Positions 14,963-24,080 are shown, counted from the first letter of the stretch. The stretch is 58,340 bases of DNA from Caballeronia sp. SEWSISQ10-4 2 (GCF_030464885.1 NZ_JALPRJ010000054.1:1-58340), one strand, 5' to 3'. The notes: generated by a model from the sequence alone, not told the origin. Made by a program: numbers and translations.

Positions 14963-16315
14963 ATGGAAACTACCTTCCGCCCAGGCGCGGCCGGCCATCC
15001 GCCGGCGCCGGGCGCGTCGCTCAGCAAATCGCAGATTCGTCGCGCGGTGCTCGCGTCGGTGATCGGCAATGGGTTGGAATGGTTCGACTTCCTCATCTAT
15101 GGCTACTTCGCGAAGATCATCGCGCACGTGTTTTTTCCGGTCGGCAACACGGCGCTTTCGACGGCGCTGACACTCGGCACCTTTGCGGTCGGTTTTATCG
15201 TGCGGCCGCTCGGCGGGATCGCGATCGGAGCGTATGCGGATCGCGTCGGACGCCGTAAAACGCTTTCCACGCTCATCCTGTTGATGGCGGGCAGCACGTT
15301 GCTCATGGGCCTCACGCCCGGCTATTCGACTATCGGGATTGCTGCACCGTTGCTGGTTTTGCTGGCGCGCGTCATGCAGGGCTTGTCCGTCGGCGGCGAG
15401 TTCGCCACCGCCGCCGCGATGCTCACGGAGTACGCGCCGCGTGGCAAAAAGATGTTCTTCGGCAGCTTCCAGATGACATCGCAGGCGGTGGCGCTCGTGT
15501 TGTCGTCGGCGTGCGGTTATTTCCTGACATCGAATCTGGATCGGGCATCGCTTGAATCCTGGGGCTGGCGCGTGCCGTTCTTGCTCGGCGCGCTCGTGGG
15601 GCCGGTGGGTTTCTATATCCGTCACAAGGTCGCGGAATCTCCCGAATTCGTGGAGTTGCGCGAGCGGCTCGGGCACGCGCCGCGCCAGACCATCCGCGGC
15701 TTTTTCCGGCAACGCGGCGACGCGTCGTTATGCGCGATGGGTGTGATCATCGTCGGCACGGCGACGAATTATCTTTGGCACACGTTCATGCCGCTGTATG
15801 TCGAGCGTCAGTTGCATTTGCCGCTCAAGAACGCGTTGTTCGGCACGGCGGTGTCGGGGCTGATTGCCATTGTCGGGTACCCACTCGCGGGGAAACTCGC
15901 GGACCGGATCGGTGCGTACCGGCTGTTCTTCCCGGTGACCATCGTCTGGATCGTAATCGCGTATCCGCTGTTCGCGTGGGTGCTCGCTTCTCCGACTGCG
16001 GGCCGTGTTTTTGCCGCGCAAATGGTGGCAACCGTGGTGCTGAGCCTGATGTCCGGACCGCATCCCGGCATGCTCACGCAGTTGTTTCCCACCGCGACGC
16101 GTTCTACCGGCGTCGCGCTCTCGTACAACATTGCGGTGACGCTGTTCGGCGGCCTCGCGCCACTGACCGTTTCCACGCTCATTACCGTGACCGGATCGAA
16201 CATCGTGCCCGCGTACTACCTGATCTTCGCGGGCTTTGTGTCGCTCGCGCTGGTCGGGCTGACGCGTTCCGGACGACGTCTGCGCCGCGATCCTGACGCC
16301 CTGCCGCTCGATTGA
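14963..16315 (+). CDS. MHS-family metabolite:H+ symporter
   Basis: A 450-aa, 12-helix major facilitator protein of the metabolite:H+ symporter family. The TM1 signature GNGLEWFDFLIYGYFA, the loop 2-3 motif GAYADRVGRRKTL and RVMQGLSVGGEF in TM4 are all present. Members import organic acids such as citrate, tricarballylate, shikimate or aromatic acids. ATG at 14963 is preceded by CAGGAG. It is divergent from a LysR regulator, and the hydrolase gene starts 1 base after its stop, so the two form an operon. The substrate is not defined by sequence; context suggests a carboxylate, perhaps aromatic. Confidence 0.85.
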   Translation: METTFRPGAAGHPPAPGASLSKSQIRRAVLASVIGNGLEWFDFLIYGYFAKIIAHVFFPVGNTALSTALTLGTFAVGFIVRPLGGIAIGAYADRVGRRKTLSTLILLMAGSTLLMGLTPGYSTIGIAAPLLVLLARVMQGLSVGGEFATAAAMLTEYAPRGKKMFFGSFQMTSQAVALVLSSACGYFLTSNLDRASLESWGWRVPFLLGALVGPVGFYIRHKVAESPEFVELRERLGHAPRQTIRGFFRQRGDASLCAMGVIIVGTATNYLWHTFMPLYVERQLHLPLKNALFGTAVSGLIAIVGYPLAGKLADRIGAYRLFFPVTIVWIVIAYPLFAWVLASPTAGRVFAAQMVATVVLSLMSGPHPGMLTQLFPTATRSTGVALSYNIAVTLFGGLAPLTVSTLITVTGSNIVPAYYLIFAGFVSLALVGLTRSGRRLRRDPDALPLD

Positions 16316-16316
16316 G

Positions 16317-17351
16317 ATGACTTCCGTGCCCCGCTTCTCCTCCTCCGATAAATCCCGCAACGAGCGCCCGGTGAGTGCAGTTGGCAACGAGCGGCTGCGC
16401 GTGGTTACGCCGCGCGGCGCGGGAAGGGTGCCGTTTTATCGTTCGATAGAGGAACGCGATGCCACGGGCATTTCCCGAATCGTGATCCTGCTGCACGGCC
16501 GTTTGCGCGATGCCGACGCCTATCTGCTCTCGGCGCAACGGGCGCTGGCGGCGGCATCGACCGATCCCGCCCATACGTTGCTGCTCGTGCCGCAATTCCT
16601 TGCCACCGCCGATATTCCCGCGCACGACTTGCCCGCCGACACGCTGCACTGGGAATGGACCTCATGGATGAGCGGCGACGACGCATGCGGTCCCGCTCCG
16701 CTCAGTTCGTTCGATGTACTCGATGCATTCATCGCGCAATTCGCTAACCGGTCGCGTTATCCGGCGCTGCGCGAAGTGGTGATCGCGGGGCATTCGGGTG
16801 GCGCGCAGGTCGCGCACCGGTACGCGATCGTGGGTGCGGGTTGCAGCGTGCCCGGCGTGCAGTGCCGGTACGTGGTCGCGAATCCATCGTCGTATGTGTA
16901 CTTCGACTCGATGCGGCCCTACGCGGACGGTCTTCTGCGGCCCGCCGACACCACCGCGTGCCCCGGCGTCAACGACTGGAAATACGGCGTGCAACGCGCG
17001 CCACGCTACGCAGAGTCGGCGTCGGCCTCGTTCGATGCGCTCGAAACACGCTACGCGGCCAGCGACGTTATCTATCTGCTCGGCCAGCAAGATTGCGATC
17101 CGCGTCACAACGCGCTCGACCTTTCGTGCGCGGCAGCGGCGCAAGGGCCGCATCGACTCGCCCGTGGGCGTTCTTATTTTGCGTATCTCAAAGCACGCCA
17201 CCCTCGGTTTGAACATCGCTGCTGGGAAGTGGCGGGCGTGGGCCACAACGGTGCAGCGATGCTCGGTTCGCACGAAGGCGTGCGGGCATTGTTCGGCGCG
17301 AAACGGCTCGCGAATGTAGTCGATTCATCGACAGCCCGCGCCACGGATTAG
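16317..17351 (+). CDS. Alpha/beta-hydrolase-fold protein
   Basis: A 344-aa probable serine hydrolase. ILLHGR at residues 57-62 is the oxyanion-hole HG. GHSGG at 158-162 carries the likely nucleophile Ser160, and a late GVGHNGAAM segment gives the probable catalytic His. There is no signal peptide, so it should be cytosolic. The substrate is unknown. Its start lies 1 base after the transporter stop (TGAG-ATG), so it is translationally linked to the MHS importer and probably acts on what that brings in. The nearby tannase-family lipoprotein could supply the imported compound. Confidence 0.75.
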   Translation: MTSVPRFSSSDKSRNERPVSAVGNERLRVVTPRGAGRVPFYRSIEERDATGISRIVILLHGRLRDADAYLLSAQRALAAASTDPAHTLLLVPQFLATADIPAHDLPADTLHWEWTSWMSGDDACGPAPLSSFDVLDAFIAQFANRSRYPALREVVIAGHSGGAQVAHRYAIVGAGCSVPGVQCRYVVANPSSYVYFDSMRPYADGLLRPADTTACPGVNDWKYGVQRAPRYAESASASFDALETRYAASDVIYLLGQQDCDPRHNALDLSCAAAAQGPHRLARGRSYFAYLKARHPRFEHRCWEVAGVGHNGAAMLGSHEGVRALFGAKRLANVVDSSTARATD

Positions 17352-17536
17352 ACACAGCGCGACACACCACGAAATTCAAGATCGTCGCCTGGGCGACGGG
17401 CTTGCTGTCGCCTGGACGGTTTAGCGGTTTCTCGCGGTTAAGCGGTTTATTGGCAGGCGCTCGTTGCGTTATTTGACTCGCTTGGTTCGTTTGCCCGATG
17501 GAAGCAGCAGTTCATAAAACATACGGAGACAGCATC

Positions 17537-19198
17537 ATGAAAACCCACATCGCCGCTTGCGGCGTGTCCCTTGTCGTCGCGACGCTCGCCGGTTGCGGCG
17601 GTTCGTCGTCGAATAACGACAGCACGCCTCCCACGCCGCCTATTTCCTCCGCCGCTGCGTGCACCGCGCTCGGTGGTACGAAAATAGCGGCGACATCGAT
17701 CGGTGCGCCCAGCAATGGCGCGACTGTGGCAAGTGCGACGCTGGTCGCGGCCTCGAGTACGGCCGGCGAGTATTGCCAGCTGAACGGCACCATCGCGCCT
17801 GTCGATGCAACCGCGCCGAACATCAACTTCGAAGTCAACTTGCCGACGGTGTGGAACAAAAAAGCCCTGCAATATGGCGGCGGCGGCTTCGACGGCACGC
17901 TCATCACCGGCCTTGCCGCGCTCGACATGGCGCCTGCCGGTTCGTCGACACCTCTCACCCGCGGCTACGTCACTTTCGGCGACGATTCCGGTCATCAGAG
18001 CAAAAGCATTACCGACGGCTCGTTCGCGGCGAACGACGAAGCACTCGCCAACTACGGCGGCTTGACGCTGAAAAAAACGCACGACGTCGCGATGCTGTTG
18101 CTGAAGGCGCGTTACGGCGCGGCGCCCACGAAGACGTATTTCTTCGGCAGCTCTACCGGCGGCCGCGACGGCCTCACCGTGATCCAGCGCTGGCCCGCCG
18201 ACTACGACGGCATTGTTGTGAACCGGCCCGCGCTGAACTACACGGGCTTGCGCCTTTCCAACGTCGTGCTTGGCCGCGCGCTGTACCTGAACGGCGGCTC
18301 GGGCTGGCTCGATGTGAACAAGACCGTGCTGCTCGAAAACGCCGTGACGAAAGCCTGCGATACGCTCGATGGCGTTGCCGACGGCATCATCTCGAACGTT
18401 GCGGCCTGCAAGCTGCAAGCGCCCGCGGTGCTCGCAGCCCTGCGCTGCCCGGCCGGCAAGGACACGGGAGATACGTGTCTCTCCGACGCACAGATCGCGA
18501 CGGTGAACACCATTGCTTCGCCGATGCTTCTGCCCTATCCGCTCGCGAACGGCGTCACGCGTTACGCCGGGTACAACATCCTTGCCGGCTCCGTGTTCGC
18601 GGGCCCGTACACCACGCGGAACTTCGGCACTTCGCCAACACCGGCCAACCCCGCGGGCAAGAACGACGCGAACCAGTGGGTCACGGGCGATCAGTGGGTG
18701 AAGTACTTCATCACGCGTATCCCTACGTTCAATTCGCTCACCCTCGATCCTCTGAATCCGGGCGCTTATCAGGCACAAGTCCAGCAAGTCTCCGCTGAAA
18801 GCGATGCAACCAACCCCGAGCTCTCGGCGTTCATCGCGAAGGGCGGTAGGGCGATCATCACGCACGGTCTCGCCGATGAAATCGTCAGCACGGATTCGTC
18901 GGTGGACTACTACAACGCACTGGTGCAGAAATTCGGCCAGGCTTCCGTCGACAGTTTCGTGCGCTTCTACCTGATGCCAGGCGTTGGTCACGGCACCGGG
19001 CCGTTCCTGCCGCAAGTCGATTCGCTTGGTGCCCTGGAGCAGTGGGTGGAAAACGGCACTGCGCCGGGAACGCTCACCGTTACGGACTCGACCGCTGCAA
19101 CTGCCGGGCGTACGCGGCCGCTGTGCCGTTACCCGAGCTGGCCGAAATACACGGGCGGTGACATCAATTCAGCAGCGAGTTTCAGTTGTAGCCAGTAA
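17537..19198 (+). CDS. Tannase/feruloyl esterase family lipoprotein
   Basis: A 553-aa exported hydrolase. A lipoprotein signal peptide ends in LAGC with lipidated Cys20; a Ser/Asn/Pro linker and the catalytic domain follow. The nucleophile is S206 in FFGSSTGGRDG, the acid is probably Asp in GLADEIVSTDSS, and His lies in MPGVGHGTG. The family cleaves gallate, ferulate or similar esters. In typical members the Ser and His are each next to a Cys, and these form a disulfide (CS-D-HC). Here both positions are changed (SS and HG). The ATG at 17537 is chosen for the signal peptide. It probably supplies aromatic acids to the upstream importer. Confidence 0.82.
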   Translation: MKTHIAACGVSLVVATLAGCGGSSSNNDSTPPTPPISSAAACTALGGTKIAATSIGAPSNGATVASATLVAASSTAGEYCQLNGTIAPVDATAPNINFEVNLPTVWNKKALQYGGGGFDGTLITGLAALDMAPAGSSTPLTRGYVTFGDDSGHQSKSITDGSFAANDEALANYGGLTLKKTHDVAMLLLKARYGAAPTKTYFFGSSTGGRDGLTVIQRWPADYDGIVVNRPALNYTGLRLSNVVLGRALYLNGGSGWLDVNKTVLLENAVTKACDTLDGVADGIISNVAACKLQAPAVLAALRCPAGKDTGDTCLSDAQIATVNTIASPMLLPYPLANGVTRYAGYNILAGSVFAGPYTTRNFGTSPTPANPAGKNDANQWVTGDQWVKYFITRIPTFNSLTLDPLNPGAYQAQVQQVSAESDATNPELSAFIAKGGRAIITHGLADEIVSTDSSVDYYNALVQKFGQASVDSFVRFYLMPGVGHGTGPFLPQVDSLGALEQWVENGTAPGTLTVTDSTAATAGRTRPLCRYPSWPKYTGGDINSAASFSCSQ

Positions 19199-19313
19199 TC
19201 GCCAAGGGAGGACGGGATAGGCCGAACCACCGTCCGGAAGGCATGTCGAGCAAGAGAAGCGATCGTTTTCTGCTCTGCTATAGTCTTTCCCATCCTCCCT
19301 TTCCAGATCGCGC

Positions 19314-20603
19314 GTGGACCACATTCCCTTATGGGCGCAAATCTGCGCCATTTTCCTGCTGTTGTTTCTTTCCGCATTCTTCTCGATTTCCGAAACGTCG
19401 ATGATGGCGCTCAATCGCCATCGCCTGAAGCACCTCGCCAACCAGGGTTCGCTGCGCGCCCGTGTCACGCAGAACCTGCTATCCAAGACCGACCAGCTGC
19501 TCAGCGTGATCCTGATTGGCAACAATCTGATCAACACGATCATTCCGGTACTGACAACGTCCATCGCGCTGCACACCTTCGGCCATAACAATCTGGTGTT
19601 GTCGATAACGACCGGGATTGTCGCGTTCCTGATCATCGTGTTTGCGGAGATTGCGCCGAAGATTGTCGGCGCGACGTACCCGGAGAGAGTCGCGCTGCCG
19701 GCCAGCCTGATTTTGTCGCCATTGATGCGTGTGGCCCGGCCGCTCGTCTGGTTCGTCAACCTGTTCGCGAGCGGCGTTCTGAAGGTTCTGCACATCAATA
19801 CGAAAGGCGGCCGGGACCAGCGGCTTTCCACGGAAGAATTGCGCACCATCGTGCTGGAATCGGGCAATTTCATGCCGACCAAGCACCGCAGCATTCTGCT
19901 GAACCTGTTCGATCTGGAGAACATCACCGTCGACGACGTAATGATCCCGCGCCGCCGGATTGAAGCGCTGGATTTCGACGCCCCTTTCGACACGATCCTG
20001 CATCAGCTCGAGACCTGTTATCACAACAAGCTGGTGGTATATCAAGGCGATATCGATCGCGTGCTGGGCGTTCTGCACGTGAGAAAAACGCTTTCGGGGC
20101 TGCATAACCAGGAGTTCGAGCGCGAGACCTTGCGTGAGCTTTTGGCCGAGCCGTACTTCGTCCCGGCCGGCACACCCGTGTTTCAACAATTGCAGTTCTT
20201 TCAGGAAAGCCGCCACCGCATCGCGATCGTCGTGAACGAATACGGCGAGTTGCAGGGGCTGGTGACGCCGGAAGACATCATCGAAGAATTGATCGGCGAG
20301 TTCACCACGACCATTCCACGCGGCGCGGGTTCGCGCGGCGGCTGGGATGAGAACGGCGAGTGCATCGTGGCGGGCAGCATGCCGCTGCGAGAGCTGAACC
20401 GATGGCTCAAACTCACGCTTCCCACCGATGGCCCCAAGACCCTCAACGGCCTGATCCTCGAGACGCTGGAAGAGATCCCGGACGGCGACGTGAGCGTAGG
20501 TATTGCAGGCGTGCACTTCGAAGTAATGCGCAGCGACGATCAGGCGATACGCACCGTGAAAATATTCCGCCCGCAAGGCGTGGTGCTGAGGAAGCAGGGC
20601 TAG
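19314..20603 (+). CDS. HlyC/CorC (CNNM/DUF21-CBS) membrane protein
   Basis: A 429-aa protein with the CNNM (DUF21) membrane domain at about 5-190 (LSAFFSISETSMMALNRHRL near the start). A CBS pair follows at about 205-330 (DVMIPRRRIEALD, then GLVTPEDIIEELIGE), with a C-terminal CorC/HlyC domain. Relatives take part in magnesium or cobalt homeostasis, with the CBS pair sensing nucleotides. The start is GTG at 19314 (VDHIPLWAQ). Downstream lie the pilB/pilC remnants in the same direction. No metal riboswitch is visible in the 115 bases upstream. Confidence 0.85.
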   Translation: MDHIPLWAQICAIFLLLFLSAFFSISETSMMALNRHRLKHLANQGSLRARVTQNLLSKTDQLLSVILIGNNLINTIIPVLTTSIALHTFGHNNLVLSITTGIVAFLIIVFAEIAPKIVGATYPERVALPASLILSPLMRVARPLVWFVNLFASGVLKVLHINTKGGRDQRLSTEELRTIVLESGNFMPTKHRSILLNLFDLENITVDDVMIPRRRIEALDFDAPFDTILHQLETCYHNKLVVYQGDIDRVLGVLHVRKTLSGLHNQEFERETLRELLAEPYFVPAGTPVFQQLQFFQESRHRIAIVVNEYGELQGLVTPEDIIEELIGEFTTTIPRGAGSRGGWDENGECIVAGSMPLRELNRWLKLTLPTDGPKTLNGLILETLEEIPDGDVSVGIAGVHFEVMRSDDQAIRTVKIFRPQGVVLRKQG

Positions 20604-20701
20604 AAACGTAGTTGAGTTCATGGGCTGTGGCGGTTACGTTTTCGCGGCCACCGCCGCGGTTATCCGCTCGCCCGGCCGAAGCAATGGCAGATACGGACAG
20701 T

Positions 20702-21248
20702 GCCCCGGCCGTCGGGTTGCTCGCTGATACCCAGCGTGAAGCCGCGGCGCGCGGCGCATCCGATAGCCACGTCGAGCCGGGCGAGCACGAGTGGCGCATC
20801 CGGTTGCGTATCGACGGCGCGTTGCATACGTATCTCAAGCCGCCTCCCCATTTGCGCGACGCATTCACGACGCGCATCAAAGTGCTTGCGCATATGGATA
20901 TTGCCCAGCGGCGCGTGCCGCAAGACGGGCGCTTGCGGTTGCCGCTTGCGAACGGAAATCCCGAGGACCACCGCGTAAATTCACTGCCGGTCCAAATCCG
21001 CGACGCCGAAACCGCCGACGTCGTGGTGAAGGCGGCACAAACGGGCCACCTTGTGCTCTTCACGCTGCATACGAACGACGCGCCCGCCGCCATCGCGCGA
21101 CTAATCGATATCGGCATTGCCCCGTACAACCTGGCGTCAGCACTGAGGCTAGTCACCGCGCAACGGCTGGTACGGCGGCTTTGCGAAGCGTGTCGCATGC
21201 TTTCGGAACCGGAGTTCGAGCCGGGCTTCAGACCGTTCGAGGCGCGTG
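20702..21248 (+). pseudogene. pilB: Internally deleted pilB (type IV pilus assembly ATPase)
   Basis: About 180 codons of a PilB/GspE ATPase survive in frame. The segment before the nucleotide site is present (ASDSHVEPGEHEW, RIKVLAHMDIAQRRVPQDGR), and at about 20993 it jumps directly to IRDAETADVVVKAAQTGHLV and TLHTNDAPAAIARL. The Walker A loop, the catalytic Glu box and the whole N-terminal domain are missing; a normal protein is near 570 residues. The Cys region after VRRLCEACR is also truncated. The product cannot bind ATP, so I call it a decayed gene. Identification rests on the family's conserved blocks and on pilD lying next to it. Confidence 0.8.
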
Positions 21249-21324
21249 GCTGTGCGTCGCGTTGGTGGGCGGTCTCGTCGTCGCGATGTATCTTCCGATC
21301 GTTCAGCTCGGCAATGTGGTGTAG
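21247..21324 (+). pseudogene. pilC: C-terminal remnant of pilC
   Basis: In a frame different from the pilB remnant, WLCVALVGGLVVAMYLPIVQ continues to LGNVV and a stop. This is the conserved last membrane helix and tail of the PilC/GspF inner-membrane platform protein. Only about 25 of roughly 400 codons remain, joined directly to the pilB remnant, so a deletion removed the end of pilB and nearly all of pilC. The order pilB-pilC-pilD is the usual betaproteobacterial one. Confidence 0.72.
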
Positions 21325-21363
21325 GTGGTGTAGGATCGCAGCCGAATTCAACCCAGGACAGCC

Positions 21364-22272
21364 ATGCAGCCTTTGAATCAGGCGGAGTTTTCAGGCCGCT
21401 ATCTCGACGCTTACGGTTCCGCGTTCAGCGCTTTGCCGCTCGCGGCGCAGTATGGTTTCGCGATCGTCTTCGGGCTGGTGATCGGCAGCTTTCTGACGGT
21501 GGTCGTGCATCGTCTGCCGATCATGCTCGAACGCGCATGGCAGGCGGAGAACACGGCCGCCCCGGAAGATAACGCCAATAAAATCACGCCGCCCGCCCGC
21601 TACAACCTTGCAGTGCCGCGCAGCGCGTGCCCGCATTGCGGCCACGTGTTGCGCCCATGGGAAAATATTCCGGTCGTGAGTTATGTTCTGCTACGCGGCC
21701 GCTGCGCGAAATGCAACGCGCATGTCAGCGCACGTTACCCGCTCACGGAACTGGGTACCGCACTGCTCGCCGCCCTGTCGCTGTTCGCGTTCGGGCCCAC
21801 GCTGATGGCGCTCGCGGCTTTCGGCTTATGCGCCACGCTCCTGGCCACGAGCCTGATCGACTTCGATACCCGCTATTTGCCCGACACGTTGACCTTGCCG
21901 ATGCTATGGGCTGGCCTGATCGTCAATCTCGGCGACACTGCATTCGTCCCGCTGCACGAAGCGGTGATCGGCGCGATCACGGGATATCTGTTTCTCTGGT
22001 GCGTGTATTGGCTTTTCAGGCTCGTGCGCGGCGTGGAAGGCATGGGTTACGGCGATTTCAAACTGCTCGCCGCACTCGGCGCGTGGCTCGGCTGGCAAGC
22101 ACTGCCGCAGGTCGTGCTGCTGTCGGCGGTAGCGGGCGCGATCTTTGGACTGGCGGCAACGGTCATCGGCAAGATGCGGTTTGAAGAACCGCTGCCGTTC
22201 GGGCCGTTTCTCGCGGCAGGCGGCGTGATTACGCTATTTTTTGGTACGCCGCTTTACGCGGTGTTTGGTTAA
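21364..22272 (+). CDS. pilD: Prepilin peptidase / N-methyltransferase
   Basis: A 302-aa inner-membrane aspartic protease that removes the leader from type IV prepilins and pseudopilins and methylates the new N-terminus. It looks intact. Zinc-type cysteines are C89, C92, C114 and C117 (CPHC and CAKC). The catalytic aspartates lie in SLIDFDTRYLPD (about 166) and MGYGDFK (D231), and about eight hydrophobic helices are present. pilB and pilC upstream are destroyed, yet this gene is preserved, so it may serve a type II secretion system or another pilus elsewhere. coaE follows after 15 bases. Confidence 0.9.
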   Translation: MQPLNQAEFSGRYLDAYGSAFSALPLAAQYGFAIVFGLVIGSFLTVVVHRLPIMLERAWQAENTAAPEDNANKITPPARYNLAVPRSACPHCGHVLRPWENIPVVSYVLLRGRCAKCNAHVSARYPLTELGTALLAALSLFAFGPTLMALAAFGLCATLLATSLIDFDTRYLPDTLTLPMLWAGLIVNLGDTAFVPLHEAVIGAITGYLFLWCVYWLFRLVRGVEGMGYGDFKLLAALGAWLGWQALPQVVLLSAVAGAIFGLAATVIGKMRFEEPLPFGPFLAAGGVITLFFGTPLYAVFG

Positions 22273-22287
22273 AAAAGGGGCAAAGCG

Positions 22288-22911
22288 ATGTTCAGCATCG
22301 GCTTGACCGGCGGGATCGGCAGCGGCAAGACCACGGTGGCGGACATGTTCGCGGCACTCGGCGTGCCGGTCATCGACACTGACTTGATCGCGCACCAGAT
22401 CACCGCGCCGGGCGGTGTCGCGATGCCTCTGATTGAAAGCACGTTCGGCCCGGAATACGTCGCCCCCGACGGCTCGCTGGATCGCGCGAGAATGCGCGCG
22501 CGCGTTTTCTCCGATAGCGCCGCCAAGGCTCAACTCGAATCAATCACGCATCCGCTGATCCGTGCCGAGAGTGAGCGGCAACGTAGTGAAGCGCAAGGTG
22601 CTTATCACGTCGTCGTGGTGCCGTTGCTGATTGAAGCCGGCGAACGCGCCAGCAAAGTGGAGCGCATTCTCGTGGTCGATTGTCCGGTGGAAACGCAAAT
22701 CGAACGCGTGATGCAGCGCAACGGCTTCACACGTGATCAGGTGCTCGCGATCATCGCGCGTCAGGCCACGCGTGAAGCACGGCTGGAGGCAGCCGACGAT
22801 GTAGTCGTCAACGACTCCGCCGCCACACTCGACACGCTGCAGCGCGAGGTAGACGCCCTGCACATGCGCTATGTGGCGATGGCCTCGGAAGGGAGCAAAC
22901 CGCGTACCTAG
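22288..22911 (+). CDS. coaE: Dephospho-CoA kinase
   Basis: A 207-aa cytosolic enzyme that phosphorylates the 3'-hydroxyl of dephospho-CoA with ATP, the last step of coenzyme A synthesis. The P-loop GGIGSGKTT lies at residues 8-16, with DTDLIAH (substrate site) near 30, the HPLIR motif near 90, and VVPLLIEAGE. Length is normal for the family. AAAGGGGC provides the ribosome site 15 bases after pilD, in the usual pilD-coaE-zapD order. Confidence 0.95.
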   Translation: MFSIGLTGGIGSGKTTVADMFAALGVPVIDTDLIAHQITAPGGVAMPLIESTFGPEYVAPDGSLDRARMRARVFSDSAAKAQLESITHPLIRAESERQRSEAQGAYHVVVVPLLIEAGERASKVERILVVDCPVETQIERVMQRNGFTRDQVLAIIARQATREARLEAADDVVVNDSAATLDTLQREVDALHMRYVAMASEGSKPRT

Positions 22912-23067
22912 CAAGTGCGTGCAACGCGTTCGAACTCGTCACGAACGGCGCTGAAAATGCGCGCCGGATGCTATCAAACGCGTGGATTTGCCGTGGGTTT
23001 GATGCGGCATTAGAATGTCCTCACTTTCTGCCATCGAACCCATCGACCAACGCCGAGGCGAGCGCGC

Positions 23068-23823
23068 TTGATCCTTTACGAGTACCCCTTCAACGAGCGA
23101 ATCCGAACGCTGCTGCGCCTCGAAGACCTTTTCGAGCGCTTCACCTTCTTTCTGACTCAAGAAGACCCGCGCGAACATCACGCTGCACTGACTACGTTGT
23201 TCGAGATCGCCGAAGTCGCGGGCCGCACGGATCTGAAAGCAGACCTGATGAAGGAGCTGGAGCGGCAACGCCAGACGCTCGCGCCGTTCCGGGGCAATCC
23301 CGGTATCGAGCAGGATGCGCTGGAGTCCGTGCTGGGCGAGATCGAGCAAACGCTGGCCGGGCTTGGGCAGATGCAGGGCAAGACAGGCCAGCATCTCGCC
23401 GATAACGAGTGGCTCGCGAGCATTCGCAGCCGGACGATCATCCCGGGTGGAACCTGCCGCTTTGATCTACCGTCGTACTTCGCATGGCAACAAAATCCAG
23501 CCGAGGAGCGTCGCGGAGACATCGCGAAATGGGTCACGCCCATGCTGCCGCTACGCGACGCCGCCACTATCGTGCTGCGTCTCGCACGCGAATCGGGACA
23601 GGCGTCCAAGGTGATGGCAATGCAAGGCAGCTATCAGCAGATGCTTTCGGGTCGAATTTATCAATTGATGCAGGTGCGGGTACCGTCCGACACGCGCCTG
23701 ATTCCTGAAGCGAGCGCGAACAAGTACATGCTGTGGGTTCGCTTCACGGTGCAGGACGGCGATCTGAGGCCACGCGCCGTGGACGCCGACATCCCGTTCC
23801 ACCTGACGCTGTGCAGTCTTTAA
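23068..23823 (+). CDS. zapD: Cell division protein ZapD
   Basis: A 251-aa all-helical/beta protein (DUF1342) that bundles FtsZ protofilaments at midcell by binding the FtsZ C-terminal tail. The family's conserved start ILYEYPFNERIRTLLRLEDL is reached with TTG at 23068; no ATG or GTG is near, and GAGGCGAG stands upstream. The C-terminal block includes ANKYMLWVRF and DIPFHLTLCSL, also conserved. It sits between coaE and yacG as in most betaproteobacteria. Its partner FtsZ is encoded about 9 kb away. Confidence 0.92.
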   Translation: MILYEYPFNERIRTLLRLEDLFERFTFFLTQEDPREHHAALTTLFEIAEVAGRTDLKADLMKELERQRQTLAPFRGNPGIEQDALESVLGEIEQTLAGLGQMQGKTGQHLADNEWLASIRSRTIIPGGTCRFDLPSYFAWQQNPAEERRGDIAKWVTPMLPLRDAATIVLRLARESGQASKVMAMQGSYQQMLSGRIYQLMQVRVPSDTRLIPEASANKYMLWVRFTVQDGDLRPRAVDADIPFHLTLCSL

Positions 23824-23880
23824 GTTGGGCTTAAAAACCCCATTTACTGAACACAACCTCTTTGGAATCCGCTCTGCCGA

Positions 23881-24072
23881 ATGACTACCATCGTTAAATG
23901 CCCGACCTGCGAGAAGGACGTCCGCTGGGTTCCCGAAAGCCGCTTTCGTCCGTTTTGTTCAGACCGTTGCAAGCAGATTGATCTCGGCGCTTGGGCAGCC
24001 GAAAAGTACAAGATCGGCGGTAGTCCGTTGGACACACCGCCGGATGAAGATTCCCATAGCGACCTGAACTAG
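23881..24072 (+). CDS. yacG: DNA gyrase inhibitor YacG
   Basis: A 63-aa zinc-ribbon protein with C7-x2-C10-x15-C26-x3-C30 and the family sequence FCSDRCKQIDLGAWAAEKY, followed by an acidic tail. YacG binds the GyrB C-terminal domain and limits DNA binding by gyrase. It starts 57 bases after zapD, as is usual, and converges with the NUDIX gene 8 bases away. Confidence 0.93.
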   Translation: MTTIVKCPTCEKDVRWVPESRFRPFCSDRCKQIDLGAWAAEKYKIGGSPLDTPPDEDSHSDLN

Positions 24073-24080
24073 AACTAGCA

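Noticed and set aside
17447..19015. A 522-codon minus-strand frame opposite the tannase-family gene
   Set aside because: The plus-strand gene has a lipoprotein signal and a catalytic motif; the antisense product is Arg/Val-rich without features.
20612..21376. A functional 254-aa type II/IV secretion ATPase
   Set aside because: It lacks Walker A, the catalytic Glu box and the N-terminal domain, and ends in unrelated frame-shifted sequence.
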